From Thalassobacter stenotrophicus (GTDB lineage Bacteria; Pseudomonadota; Alphaproteobacteria; Rhodobacterales; Rhodobacteraceae), in NCBI RefSeq assembly GCF_001458315.1, contig NZ_CYRX01000032.1, positions 62,001 to 126,000 of the forward strand: a stretch of DNA of 64,000 nt, read 5' to 3'. Below, piece by piece: positions 33,992 through 42,930 of this stretch. The notes beneath the pieces are model-generated. The model ran no database searches and was not told the origin of the DNA. It worked only from the letters and a program-made list of their open reading frames with translations. The position numbers and the translations under genes were made by a program. The first letter of the stretch is position 1, and the number at the start of each line of letters is the position of its first letter.

Positions 33992-34225
33992 CTAGGCTAC
34001 ATGCCTGTGACCGGGAAAACCGGACACGAAATCGTTCCAAGCGCGAAGAGCCGCCTCCTCCGCTTCAGCTGCGGTCCCGCACGGTTCTGACAAAGGGCCT
34101 TGTGGTGCGACTTCGCTCTCGCAACTGAGGCAGAGAAAATGCGCCTCGTGCTGCCCATATAATTCAAGGCAGTTGATTCCTAATTCGGCGCTTCTGCACA
34201 CTGGGCATGGCTTAGGCTCAGTCAT
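33992..34225 (-). CDS. Lar-like restriction alleviation zinc-finger protein
   Basis: A 77-aa protein. It has two Cys pairs (CPVC near the start, CLSC at about 32-35) and the ending EEAALRAWNDFV, the layout of Lar-family phage proteins (CPFCGS ... C..C ... EA...WN). Lar in Rac prophage relieves type I restriction; that activity is inferred. Flanked by IS66 and a metabolic operon, it is probably a prophage relic. Confidence 0.6.
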   Translation of the reverse strand: MTEPKPCPVCRSAELGINCLELYGQHEAHFLCLSCESEVAPQGPLSEPCGTAAEAEEAALRAWNDFVSGFPGHRHVA

Positions 34226-34318
34226 TGTCGTTCCACTCTACCGTTGATACGGACATTGCGGACTAGGGAAGCACTAATCTACACGTATGAGATTGTCGCT
34301 CGTGCCTTTCCGAGGCTC

Positions 34319-35023
34319 TCACTCGCTGATGTTGAGGATCGAAATCTTCGATTCTTCCCGACGCCATAACCAGTAACACTCCTGAATAGCCTCACGAGCG
34401 AGCTCCGGCTCGCGATCCCTTAGGGCTTGCACGAGTGCGCGGTACGCTTCGACGTTTCGTTCGAACGCACCGCGGACCATGGAGATGATCCTGACCTTGT
34501 TCGCAATCACAGATCGGATGACGGACGAGAGGCCATCGATGACGATGACGATTACAGGGTTGCGGCACGCCCTGGCGAGGCTGGCGTGAAGCTCGAACTG
34601 GAGCTCAACCACATCTTCCAAGGAGTCTGATGCAGCGATCTGGTCAATGAGATCCTCGAGGGCCTCAAGATCAGCATTGCTGGCCTGAATCGCGGCGGCT
34701 CCTGCCATTTCTCGACCAATCATTTCCATGGCGTTCTGGATCTGATCAATCGAGATGAACCCGAGCTTCAGAGCAACGCCGAAATAGAACTGCAGGAACC
34801 GCGAGTTTGGCAGCGCCAGATAGGTCCCGCTGCCTTGGACGCGCTGGAGCAACCCGAGCGTCTCCAGAACGGTCAGCCTATCCCGCAGAGTCGGGCGCTG
34901 GATGCCGAGTTGATCGGCCAGCTCACGCTCTGTGGGAAGCTTGATCCGTCCGCTGCTGTCGGGTCTCAGCTCCATCGCGATGTCGATGACGCGCGCAAGG
35001 ATATCGTCTTCGCCGTCCGTCAT
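34319..35023 (-). CDS. GntR-family regulator, FCD subfamily
   Basis: A 234-aa protein. Winged HTH at about residues 10-75 (LPTERELADQLGIQRPTLRDRL). The FCD ligand domain follows, with LQFELHASLARACRN holding one metal-type His. The two later His residues expected in FCD metal sites appear absent (EAYRALVQ, AIQECYW), so the effector site may work without metal. It is the last gene of the catabolic operon, 18 bp after the kinase. It probably binds the TTGG-N5-CCAA sites at 38503-38558. Confidence 0.87.
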   Translation of the reverse strand: MTDGEDDILARVIDIAMELRPDSSGRIKLPTERELADQLGIQRPTLRDRLTVLETLGLLQRVQGSGTYLALPNSRFLQFYFGVALKLGFISIDQIQNAMEMIGREMAGAAAIQASNADLEALEDLIDQIAASDSLEDVVELQFELHASLARACRNPVIVIVIDGLSSVIRSVIANKVRIISMVRGAFERNVEAYRALVQALRDREPELAREAIQECYWLWRREESKISILNISE

Positions 35024-35041
35024 ATGAAAACGTAGTTCCTT

Positions 35042-36598
35042 TTACCCAGTGGCTCGTACCCCAAGCCGGGGCCGCGCCTCTTCATCCGCGTACGGGCCAG
35101 AACTACGATCTGCGAGAGCATGCATCAAGTCGCACAGTTGCGGGTAAGCTGCGTCAAAGATCGTGAACATGCGGTCGTAGGTCTCGATCGTCCGTTGGGA
35201 CCCGGGCCTGATCGCTGTTGCGTTGGCCGAGATCAACGGAAGCTCCCTATCATCACTGCCCGTGAACAGCCCTGCCGCTATGGCACCAAGCAGGCCCGCT
35301 CCCAGTGCCGCAGCATCAGGCATATCAGACATGATATAGTCGAGCTTCAGGACGTCCGCCTTCATCTGCCCCCAGAACTTGTTCCGCGCTCCGCCGCCTA
35401 CACTGAGCATGCGCTCCGGGCGCTTGCCCCATTTGGCGGAACCCCGCTCCAGAATCTGCCGAAGGCCGAACGTCGTGCCCTCAAAGACCGCGCGAACCAT
35501 ATCCTGTCGGCTGTGTCGGAGGAGAAGCCCGAGCCAGCTGCCGCTCGCCTCCGCATCCCAGATGGGGCTCCGCTCGCCGGCAAGGTAGGGCAGGAACAAG
35601 AGACCGTTGGCTCCTGGAACCGACTCCTGCGCCAGGCGCTCCAGCTCGGCAAGAGTCTTGAGCTCCGGCCAGACCTTGTTGTTGAGCCACCCGAACGCAC
35701 CGCCCAGCGTCGACATTGCCCCGTGGGCGAGCCAGCGGCCGGGCACGATATGATGGCGATGCAGGAATGACGGCTCGAAGTCCGGACGGTCAAGGCAGAA
35801 GGTAATGACCCCGGACGTGCCGACGGACTCGAAAACCTCGCCGCTGTCCATCAGGCCAACCGCGAAGGAAGCCGCTGCCGTGTCGGCAGCGCCGAGCGCT
35901 ACGGGGATGCCGGCCGGAACTCCAGTCAGGATGGAGGCTTCATCCGTCACTCGACCGATCATATCGGTACAGCCACTGATTTCTGGCAGGATAGCCCCAT
36001 CGAGTCCCCACCTGGCTAGGAGGTCGCGACTCCACGACGGCTCGGGATCAGCAATACGCATCAGACCCGAGTAAGACGCTTGGGTCGGCTCGATGCCGTC
36101 CTGGCCACTTAGCCGGCGAGCCAGGAAACCGTTAAGCATAGTAACCCGCCGCACTTTTGCCCAAGCACCCGGTTCATTCTCACGGACCCAGGCCAGGTTG
36201 GCTGCCCAGCAGGTAGACGTGCTAGCCCGGTTGCCGGTCTGCTGCACCTCTGCTTCAGCGTCGGCACCAACCACATTTTCAAGACCTGCTTGGGCCCGGC
36301 CATCGAGGTAAAGGATGCCCGGCCGTATTGCCTGACCCTCCTCGTCGAGAAGGATGGTCGTCGGGCAAGTTGTGGCAAGCCCAATCGAGCTTATCGTAGG
36401 GACGCGGGTGGCAACCTCCCGAATAGCATCGGCGGTGGCCGCCCAATAGCGGTCGAGGTCGATTTCGGCCCAGAGCGGATAAGGTGTGACCACGGGAACC
36501 GCCCGGTGTGCCTTCGCAACCAAGCGGCCTTCGCGCGTGAAGGCACAAACCTTGATCCCGCTCGTTCCAGCATCGACCCCGAGGAAGGCTTCAGTCAT
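35042..36598 (-). CDS. FGGY-family carbohydrate kinase
   Basis: A 518-aa protein from ATG 36598 (MTEAFLGVDAGTSGIKV). It has the actin-fold phosphate loop DAGTSGIK, the FGGY catalytic-Asp region GAADTAAASFAVG, and a C-terminal SVGGGARNKFWGQMKADVL. Xylulokinase-like overall, with an LsrK-like possibility given the LsrF-type aldolase in the same operon. It phosphorylates a sugar or sugar alcohol; the substrate is not deducible. It overlaps the dehydrogenase by 8 bp. Confidence 0.9.
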   Translation of the reverse strand: MTEAFLGVDAGTSGIKVCAFTREGRLVAKAHRAVPVVTPYPLWAEIDLDRYWAATADAIREVATRVPTISSIGLATTCPTTILLDEEGQAIRPGILYLDGRAQAGLENVVGADAEAEVQQTGNRASTSTCWAANLAWVRENEPGAWAKVRRVTMLNGFLARRLSGQDGIEPTQASYSGLMRIADPEPSWSRDLLARWGLDGAILPEISGCTDMIGRVTDEASILTGVPAGIPVALGAADTAAASFAVGLMDSGEVFESVGTSGVITFCLDRPDFEPSFLHRHHIVPGRWLAHGAMSTLGGAFGWLNNKVWPELKTLAELERLAQESVPGANGLLFLPYLAGERSPIWDAEASGSWLGLLLRHSRQDMVRAVFEGTTFGLRQILERGSAKWGKRPERMLSVGGGARNKFWGQMKADVLKLDYIMSDMPDAAALGAGLLGAIAAGLFTGSDDRELPLISANATAIRPGSQRTIETYDRMFTIFDAAYPQLCDLMHALADRSSGPYADEEARPRLGVRATG

Positions 36599-37631
36599 TG
36601 CGGATTGCCACCTTAAGCGCCCGCCCACTCTCTGCCTCCTTCAGCGCCTCGACAGCATCTGCCAATCCGAAGCGATGGGTGACAAGCGAGTTGGCATCGA
36701 TGAGCCCGCCTGCGAGCAGGTTGAGAGCCGTCTCATAATCTTGCCGACGCAGCGCGCTGGCTCCGGTCACGACGATCTCGTTGTAGTGCACGAGATTGAC
36801 ATCGAACGTCGCCATGTCACCCGCCGAGAACCCCGCGAAGAGGTTGACGCGGCCACCTTTGCGCACGAGCTTCAGCGCCTCGTTAGCAAGCGCCGGAACG
36901 CCGATGGCTAGGATCGCCACATCCGCGCCGAGACCGTCAGTCACCCCGCGGATTACCCCTGCCAAATCCTCCTTGGTCGGATCGCAGGCGATGTCGACGC
37001 CGCGCTCGAGGGCAGCCTCGCGGCGCATCTGGTTGGGCTCGCTGACGATGACCAGGCGTGCCCCGGCCCGACGCGCAAGCGCCGCATGCATGAGCCCGAT
37101 CGGCCCTGCCCCGAGGATGACCACCACGTCACCGAGTTCAACGCCGACATTGCGCAAACCATTGATGCAGCACGCCAGAGGTTCCGCCAAAGCCGCCGCC
37201 TCGAACGGCATCCCCTGCGGGATACGGGCTGCGTTGCCGGAATCAAGCGCCAGCGCCGGCACCCTCAGGTACTCGGCATAAGCCCCATCGAACTCGTATC
37301 CGATGGCCTGACGATTCTGGCAGACATTCTCCCGGCCGGTTTTGCAATAGGCGCATTTGCGGCAGGGAATGACAGGATCAACCGACACCGGGTCACCGCA
37401 GGAGAACTGCGAGACGCCTGCCCCTACCTCAACCACCTCGCCCGCGAACTCGTGGCCGAGAACGGACGGGAAGCGGACGCCCTTGGTTTTGCGGCCACGC
37501 AAGATGCGGATATCTGTCCCGCACACGGTTGCGGCCCTCACCTTCAGGATCAGCTCACCGGGTCCGGCGGACGGGGTTGCGACATCCTGCAAGACGACGT
37601 CGTCGGGAGCGCGAAGAACTGCTGCCTTCAT
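36591..37631 (-). CDS. zinc-dependent medium-chain alcohol/polyol dehydrogenase
   Basis: A 346-aa protein. Catalytic zinc ligands appear in ATVCGTDIR and GHEFAGEV, the structural zinc loop in CRKCAYCKTGRENVC, and the Rossmann motif in ILGAGPIGLM. It is closest in style to sorbitol, threonine or galactitol-1-phosphate dehydrogenases. It oxidises a polyol or sugar with NAD(P)+ before aldol cleavage. It overlaps the aldolase by 4 bp (ATGA) and the kinase by 8 bp. Confidence 0.9.
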   Translation of the reverse strand: MKAAVLRAPDDVVLQDVATPSAGPGELILKVRAATVCGTDIRILRGRKTKGVRFPSVLGHEFAGEVVEVGAGVSQFSCGDPVSVDPVIPCRKCAYCKTGRENVCQNRQAIGYEFDGAYAEYLRVPALALDSGNAARIPQGMPFEAAALAEPLACCINGLRNVGVELGDVVVILGAGPIGLMHAALARRAGARLVIVSEPNQMRREAALERGVDIACDPTKEDLAGVIRGVTDGLGADVAILAIGVPALANEALKLVRKGGRVNLFAGFSAGDMATFDVNLVHYNEIVVTGASALRRQDYETALNLLAGGLIDANSLVTHRFGLADAVEALKEAESGRALKVAIRND

Positions 37632-38452
37632 TTCTGGAGATCCTTCTCTTCTTCAAGGGCGCGCTCGTAAACTTTGAGAGCTCCTTCGACGCTGGCGTCA
37701 TCGTGCATCAAAGCGGACAAGGATTTGATAACGGCGGAGGTATGCGGGTGAGACCACACGAAGCGGCCATAGGTAACACCGCGCATACCAACATCGAGTG
37801 CCTGGCGGGTCATGCGCAAATAGTCCTCCAGAGTCTCGCCCATCTCGCCACCAGCCAGAGCCACGATGGACGGGCAGGCATCCACCACCGAGCGGAAGCT
37901 CTCGGCTGAACCAGACCACATGGTTTTGATGATGTCGACGCCAAGCTCGGCGCCAGCGCGCACCGCGTAGGCCAACACCTCAGCGTCGTGCTGATCCTTG
38001 ATCAGAGCGCCCTTCGGATAGATGTGCGCGACAAGCGGCATGCCGGCCGACGCTGCTTCTTTGGAGATCTTGCCAAGGAATGTCAGCTGCTGGGCCTGAT
38101 CGGGGCCGCCGACGATGCAGCCCACCGAAATAGCGTCAGCGCCAAAGCGCACCGCTTCCTCCACGTCCGCAACGGGCGTGTCGTACGTCGGATGGTACTG
38201 CACGGAATAGGCACTAGCCTTCAAGATGATTGAGGCCTGGCCGGCATAGGGTGCGAACACCTTCTCGGCGATGCCCTTGTGCATGGTGATACCGTCAGGC
38301 TTGCCGGCTACAACCTTGCGCATAACAGAGCGGATATCCACGAGTCCGGGCATCATCCCGCGGGTGATCGGATGGTCAACCGTAACGGCGAGCATGCGGC
38401 CAGACTTGGGATTCACGATCCGGTTCAGACGAACTTCTTTCCCGAGAAACAT
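37628..38452 (-). CDS. class I aldolase of the DhnA/LsrF family
   Basis: A 274-aa TIM-barrel protein. The Schiff-base lysine lies in VDIIKTMWSG (about residue 180), with DHPITRGMMPG near the start and ALAGGEMGETLEDYL and GVTYGRFVW at the phosphate-binding end. The family includes fructose-bisphosphate aldolase DhnA, the AI-2 thiolase LsrF and related enzymes. It is the first gene after the operators and probably cleaves the phosphorylated substrate made by the kinase. Confidence 0.88.
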   Translation of the reverse strand: MFLGKEVRLNRIVNPKSGRMLAVTVDHPITRGMMPGLVDIRSVMRKVVAGKPDGITMHKGIAEKVFAPYAGQASIILKASAYSVQYHPTYDTPVADVEEAVRFGADAISVGCIVGGPDQAQQLTFLGKISKEAASAGMPLVAHIYPKGALIKDQHDAEVLAYAVRAGAELGVDIIKTMWSGSAESFRSVVDACPSIVALAGGEMGETLEDYLRMTRQALDVGMRGVTYGRFVWSHPHTSAVIKSLSALMHDDASVEGALKVYERALEEEKDLQK

Positions 38453-38502
38453 AGAGGCTCCTTAATGCAGGTCGGATGTTGCCGACGAAACTGGGACTAG
38501 AT

Positions 38503-38515
38503 TTGGTTATACCAA
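38503..38515. promoter_or_regulatory. TTGG-N5-CCAA operator 1 (FCD GntR type)
   Basis: TTGGTTATACCAA lies 51 bp upstream of the aldolase start. It is a perfect TTGG...CCAA inverted repeat with a centre like that of known FCD regulator sites. A second copy is 43 bp away, about four helical turns. Confidence 0.7.
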
Positions 38516-38543
38516 TCAAGGCTGAGGTACAAGTCCAAACATC

Positions 38544-38560
38544 AATTGGTTGTGCCAATT
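38544..38560. promoter_or_regulatory. TTGG-N5-CCAA operator 2
   Basis: AATTGG-TTGTG-CCAATT, a perfect 6-bp inverted repeat with a 5-bp spacer. It directly abuts the stop codon of the dehydrogenase at 38561. With operator 1 it brackets the likely promoter of the aldolase-dehydrogenase-kinase-regulator operon, so looping or cooperative repression by the regulator is possible. Confidence 0.7.
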
Positions 38561-39505
38561 TTACGCGACTAGGTTCCTTGGGTTGCCGGCCCGAAACAGC
38601 TCGATGTTCTCAAACAGCTGGTCCGTGAGCCCCTGGACAGCCTCGCTGCTCGCCCAAGCTACGTGCGGCGTAAGGATGAAGTCGGGCCGGTCCAGCAGGC
38701 GCATGAATGGGTGATCCGCAGCTGGCGGTTCCGCCGTGACCACATCAAAGGCAGCGCCGGAGATTTGTCCGGCTGTGAGCGCATCCGCCAGGGCAGCCTC
38801 GTCCACCAGCCCTCCGCGGGCCGTGTTGATGAGCAGGGGCCGACGCTCCATAAGGGCGAATTCCGGAGCGGCGATCATGTTGCGGGTCGATGGCATCAGC
38901 GGAGAGTGCAGCGTGATGACATCGCTCTGGCGGAGCACATCCTCGAAAGGGGTGTAGAGCGGACCCATGCCGGTTGAGCCCTTGTAGGCGGAGAACAGCA
39001 CTCGCATGCCGAAGCCGCGGGCGATGTCGGCGACGGCTTGACCAAGCACGCCATCGCCGATGATACCGAGGGTCGAGCCGGCGAGATCGCGGATTGGATA
39101 GTCGAAGAAGCAGAACTGACCCGCCTCCTGCCATCGGCCTCGGCGAACAGCATCCGCATAGGCTAGGATGCTGCGCCGCAGGGCGAGGATCAGCGCGAAA
39201 GTGTGTTCGGGCACAGTGTTCACCGCATAATTGCGGATGTTGCACACGGAAATGCCGCGTTCCTGGCAGGCTGCGACGTCGATGATGTCGTACCCGGTGG
39301 CCGCAACAGCGACGAGCTTGAGCCTGGGTGCCTGCGCGATGGCATCGCGTCTTACCGGTGCCTTGTTGGTGATGACGATATCAGCATCAGCAATGCGCGT
39401 GCCTACATCGCCCGGAGCGGTCTTGCCATAGGTGATAAGCTCATGAGGGAAAGATAGCGTTCGCAGCTGCGTTTCTGGAGAGAGCGTCTCTCGATCGAGG
39501 AGCCG
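38561..39505 (-). pseudogene. D-2-hydroxyacid dehydrogenase, 5'-truncated
   Basis: About 314 codons from DRETLSPETQLRTLSFPHEL to the stop. The NAD-binding core shows LGIIGDGVLGQAVADIARG, and the catalytic set is in LINTARGGLVDE and LTPHVAWAS, as in glycerate and hydroxypyruvate reductases. The expected first residues (about M-K-I-V) are missing: an in-frame TGA (39506-39508) immediately precedes the homologous sequence and no start codon lies before residue 10. Translation from GTG 39247 would lose the first 86 codons. It lies upstream of the operators, in the direction of the catabolic operon. Confidence 0.75.
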
Positions 39506-39540
39506 TCAAGCTGAACTCCGGTGGGGCGCAGACGCCGCTT

Positions 39541-40607
39541 ACGAGTTTCTCAGGCAGTCGTTTTATCAGAATCTGCATCCCAATTTGTATCAAACCCAGT
39601 TTGACAACAATGACCGCCTAGATCTCATGAAGGTGATCTACGCAGTCCGGGATCGTGAGCCTAATGCACTCGAATGGCCATTTGATGATCTTGGGCGCGA
39701 AAGTTTCAAACTAGATAGACTCGCTCCGGCAAACGGCTTTACCAATCATGACGCCCACGATGCCCTCGGCGACGTGGAGGCGACCATCCATATCGCATCA
39801 CTCATTCGCAAGCGTGCGCCTACGGTCTGGGATCAATGCTTGTTGAACCGCGACAAACACCAGGTTGATCGATTGCTAAAAAGCGGGCATCCCGTGTGCC
39901 TGATAGAACGATTTGGCGCGGCACCTCCACGATCCTATTTCGGAGCTTACGCAGGCACAAACCCGCAGAACAGGAACTCTGTGGCTTTCCTCGACCTTGA
40001 CCTCTGCGATGGTTCTATCATCGATGCCAACAATCAAGATCTTGCCAAAGCTGTTTCTGCATCACCCAAGCTGATACGGACGATTTCGATAAACAAAGTC
40101 CCGAACCTTTTCCCAGTTGCCACCCCCAGCGCCGCGCATAGTTCGCTCGCCCAGCTAGTTTCTGCGCACCCTGAATTTCATAAACGAGTGGGGCAGGCTT
40201 TGGCCGATCGCTATGCGAATAAAGAGCCAGCTCAACACGTCGAACAGTTGATCTATGACGGATTCTACAGCACCGGTGACAAACAGGTCCTTGAAGATTT
40301 CATCGCCGCCGACTGGCGTGACCGCGCTCGAATTGTCGCTCAACTGGACGACATCCGCCTCAAGCAACTGGGTATGCGGCTTATCTTCTCTAATGCCTCA
40401 GAGTTTGCAACTATGAGCTACCGATCAGCAGCAAGCGCAGCGATCCGAGATCGCTGGCTGACCAACGAGCCATCCACGCCATGGACAACTAAGGCAACGG
40501 TAGAAAAACAACTCCACGAGATTGCCAATAGTGAGGTGCTAGACCAGGATCGGATTTGTGCACTTCAAGACTTCTATCACGCAAGAATCTCAGAAATTGA
40601 CGCATAA
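39541..40607 (+). pseudogene. exodeoxyribonuclease I-like gene, 5'-truncated
   Basis: From YEFLRQSFYQNLHPNLYQTQ onwards the sequence aligns with the gene at 16487 (VLRQTFYQNLSPNIYATQ). It shares RLAPANGF and HDALGDVEATIHIA and continues to the end in one frame. The DxE-containing first about 95 residues are absent, so it has lost its catalytic start. The remaining open frame could initiate at TTG 39585, but would be inactive. Confidence 0.8.
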
Positions 40608-40757
40608 ATTCGCGCCGACGGCATGGCGCGTCATTTCTAACGCCACTTGATCCATCGTGTGGGTCTTCCCGGCTGCATTCCGCCACTGGCGAGCATACTC
40701 CCGCGCCGCCAGCCGCAAAACCCGCCGCCGCGCGGCCGGTCAACCAGCTCGTTACGA
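40608..40757. other. short gap, possible gene fragment on the minus strand
   Basis: No gene I can support. One minus-strand frame reads EYARQWRNAAGKTHTMDQVA followed by LEMTRHAVGANLCVNF, which looks protein-like but has no start after an upstream TGA (about 40743). It may be the tail of a lost gene at the prophage boundary. Confidence 0.3.
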
Positions 40758-42005
40758 TCACGAGGACAGCGGGCCCCCGCCTTCCACCGCAACCGCAACC
40801 CCACCCACCACCATCCCCGTCAAATGCCAGACCGCCGCCATCCAAATCCCCATATTAAACGCAAACTCGTTGGCGCAGGATTGTTTGAAGAACTCGCCTT
40901 CGAGGAACATGCAGGACCCCTTGCAGAGCTGGACGACGGGGCAGGACATGCATTCCTCTCGGAAAGCAAAATGCGTCCCGGTGTCGAGCGCAATCGCATC
41001 AAAGTCCTCGACGTGACCAATTTTGTGCTCGCCCTGTGCACCGGTATTTTGGCAAGTCATAACATTGCCGCGCAAGTCGACCGCGATAGTGTCCTCGCGG
41101 TCCATCCCACATTTCTGTCCAAGGCCATCAATGCTGCGGCGCCGTTGGATCGATTGGTAGAACTCGTTTATACGGTCTCCAAGACCAAAGGCTTCTGGGT
41201 CGTTTGCCAAGGCCTCAAAAATCGATTGCGTGAGGCCTCGAAGCTGGGCTGGCTCAAAGCGTCCTGTGCCGAGCGCTGTGGCTGCGTCGTAGACGTTCAC
41301 CACACCCTCAAGGCCCACGAAAGCCTCGGGGCCCACCTTGTCGGCAAACCAATCTTGCAGCTCCTTCAGATCGTGGTGCTGCTGCGTGATCACCGCGTTA
41401 AAGCCGACCATCCCCGGCCGTTCAGCTAGTAGCGCGTCGATCCAGCGGCGCTTCTCAGGATCGTCCAAGGGATCAGGCCCGCGCAGATGCTGGCCCGGCC
41501 CGTCGTGCGAAATCGTAATGCCGATGTCGTACTTTGCGATGAAGTCGAGCTTTTCGCGGTCAAAGAGCGAGCCATTGGTGATGATGGAAAACCGGGCGTT
41601 GGGGAACCGCTCAGCCAAAGCTGGCAAAAGGCGTTTGATCTTTGCCCAGTAAACAAAAGGCTCGCCGCCCCACACCTCGATCTGCTCCGGTGCGTCCGTC
41701 ATCCAGCCCTCAAGCTGTGCAAGAAAGCTTTCAACGTCGCTGAGTTTTGAGATGGTCGCGTCTGAGATTTGGAAGGCCTGGTTGCAATAGCTGCAGGCGT
41801 AATTGCACGACAGCCCCAGTTGGATTTTCAACACCCGGGGCGCGCGGGATTTGCCGAGGGGCTTGTCTTTCGCCACCCTTGGCACGGGGGCAAATGCGCT
41901 GGGCTCCACCGGCAGCTGCAGTCCCTCGCACTCCGAGGTATGCGGGTTATAGCGCAAGGTATGTCGAGCACCATCTGGCGCCTCTAGGGTCAGATCAAAC
42001 CACAT
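40758..42005 (-). CDS. radical SAM/SPASM maturase (prophage-encoded)
   Basis: A 415-aa protein. The radical SAM cluster motif is C67-NYA-C71-SY-C74, with EVWGGEPF (GGE) and a TIM-barrel pattern. The C-terminal SPASM set is CGMDREDTIAVDLRGNVMTC and then C-x2-C-x5-C-x3-C in ECMSCPVVQLCKGSC, with a last Cys in FKQSC, which fits two auxiliary 4Fe-4S clusters. SPASM proteins typically modify peptides (sactionine or ranthionine bonds, sulfatase maturation). It overlaps the 2OG gene upstream by TGATG and is last in the prophage late operon. The Cys-rich 96-aa protein two genes upstream is the suggested substrate. Confidence 0.9.
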   Translation of the reverse strand: MWFDLTLEAPDGARHTLRYNPHTSECEGLQLPVEPSAFAPVPRVAKDKPLGKSRAPRVLKIQLGLSCNYACSYCNQAFQISDATISKLSDVESFLAQLEGWMTDAPEQIEVWGGEPFVYWAKIKRLLPALAERFPNARFSIITNGSLFDREKLDFIAKYDIGITISHDGPGQHLRGPDPLDDPEKRRWIDALLAERPGMVGFNAVITQQHHDLKELQDWFADKVGPEAFVGLEGVVNVYDAATALGTGRFEPAQLRGLTQSIFEALANDPEAFGLGDRINEFYQSIQRRRSIDGLGQKCGMDREDTIAVDLRGNVMTCQNTGAQGEHKIGHVEDFDAIALDTGTHFAFREECMSCPVVQLCKGSCMFLEGEFFKQSCANEFAFNMGIWMAAVWHLTGMVVGGVAVAVEGGGPLSS

Positions 42006-42637
42006 CAGTCAAAAAGCCTTTCTTCAAGGTCGTCGGGTAGGTTGACGCGGAAGTTTGCGACCACCTGCACATGGGGGGTGCTCCCCGCATGGGGGTGCTG
42101 GTTGTGGGGAATATGCGAAGGGAAAAACACCGACAGCCCGGGGCGTGGGTTGACGGAGTATCCGTGGCGCGGCTCAAAGGGCAGTCGGCCTTCGTCGAAG
42201 TAGCGCGAGGGGTCCTCGATCACAAAGCGCGGGTTTCCGACGCTATTGATAGGCTGACCTGCGCCACCCCCGGTCAGAAAGTGCACGCAGGTTAAATCGC
42301 CTTCTCGGCTGTCTTTGTGCGTTGAGATGAACCCGCCGGGAGCGATAACGAGTGCGCGGTTTTCACAATGGTCCGGGTCGAGATAGGCGGCCCATTGACC
42401 CAGCAAGGAGCGCGCGCAGGCAAAAAGGTGCGCCTTTAACACTTGCCCCGCAGAGCTTTGCTCGAGGATGCCTCGCACGCGCCGCTCCGGCGCGGCCTGC
42501 CCGCCTTTAAGCGTCAAAGGATCAGCACGCTTGATTGCCTCATTTGCCAGCTCGCGGTTTAGGCTCCAGTCCACGGGGGCTTCAAAAAACGAAACCCGCG
42601 TCGGCCAGAGCTCAAGGGAAGAGTGAGCAGCGTCCAT
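42005..42637 (-). CDS. 2-oxoglutarate/Fe(II) oxygenase-like protein B
   Basis: A 210-aa protein from ATG 42637. The iron facial triad is readable as H107-K-D109 (GGFISTHKDS) and H175 or H178 (FFPSHIPHNQHPH), with R197 (VVANFRVNL) to bind 2-oxoglutarate. The pattern fits prolyl 4-hydroxylase-type or TIGR02466-type oxygenases found in phages. Likely a protein hydroxylase. It begins 2 bp after the Cys-rich gene and overlaps the radical SAM gene by one base. Confidence 0.75.
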   Translation of the reverse strand: MDAAHSSLELWPTRVSFFEAPVDWSLNRELANEAIKRADPLTLKGGQAAPERRVRGILEQSSAGQVLKAHLFACARSLLGQWAAYLDPDHCENRALVIAPGGFISTHKDSREGDLTCVHFLTGGGAGQPINSVGNPRFVIEDPSRYFDEGRLPFEPRHGYSVNPRPGLSVFFPSHIPHNQHPHAGSTPHVQVVANFRVNLPDDLEERLFD

Positions 42638-42639
42638 TG

Positions 42640-42930
42640 TTAGCACCGGCAGTTGCAGTTGCAGTTGTAGAAGTTGCGGTGAGCCGTGAACGTCACCGCC
42701 CCGCTTGTTCCCCCGCCAGAGAGATTTTCGATGTAGCAGTTGCTCGTGCAATTGCAGTTGCTGCCATTGTTACCACCGTGCTTTCTGACGGAGCCTGATG
42801 TTGGGTTGCTCTGGACTAGCGTTACGGAGGTGATGTCTCCCGCACCAATGGCTGGCTTCCCGCTAATCCGGGACCAATCGATTGTGCCGCTGTCGCTGAT
42901 CACGATGGTTGAGCCGACTTTATAGGCCAT
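42640..42930 (-). CDS. Cys-rich tail-fibre-like protein, candidate RiPP-type substrate
   Basis: A 96-aa protein. Residues 1-45 resemble a tail-fibre module (IDWSRISGKPAIGAGDIT; compare [12 protein letters not shown] in the fibre at 45734-46717). The second half has cysteines at 59, 61, 65, 90, 92, 94 and 96 in SNCNCTSNC and NCNCNCRC-stop. Cys-X-Cys repeats, Asn-rich and Gly-rich context, and position between two oxygenase-like genes and a SPASM radical SAM gene suggest a modified peptide. It lacks a signal peptide. The coding DNA holds a tandem GCAACT-type hexamer. The fold before Cys region supports a structural role in the virion. Confidence 0.75.
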   Translation of the reverse strand: MAYKVGSTIVISDSGTIDWSRISGKPAIGAGDITSVTLVQSNPTSGSVRKHGGNNGSNCNCTSNCYIENLSGGGTSGAVTFTAHRNFYNCNCNCRC

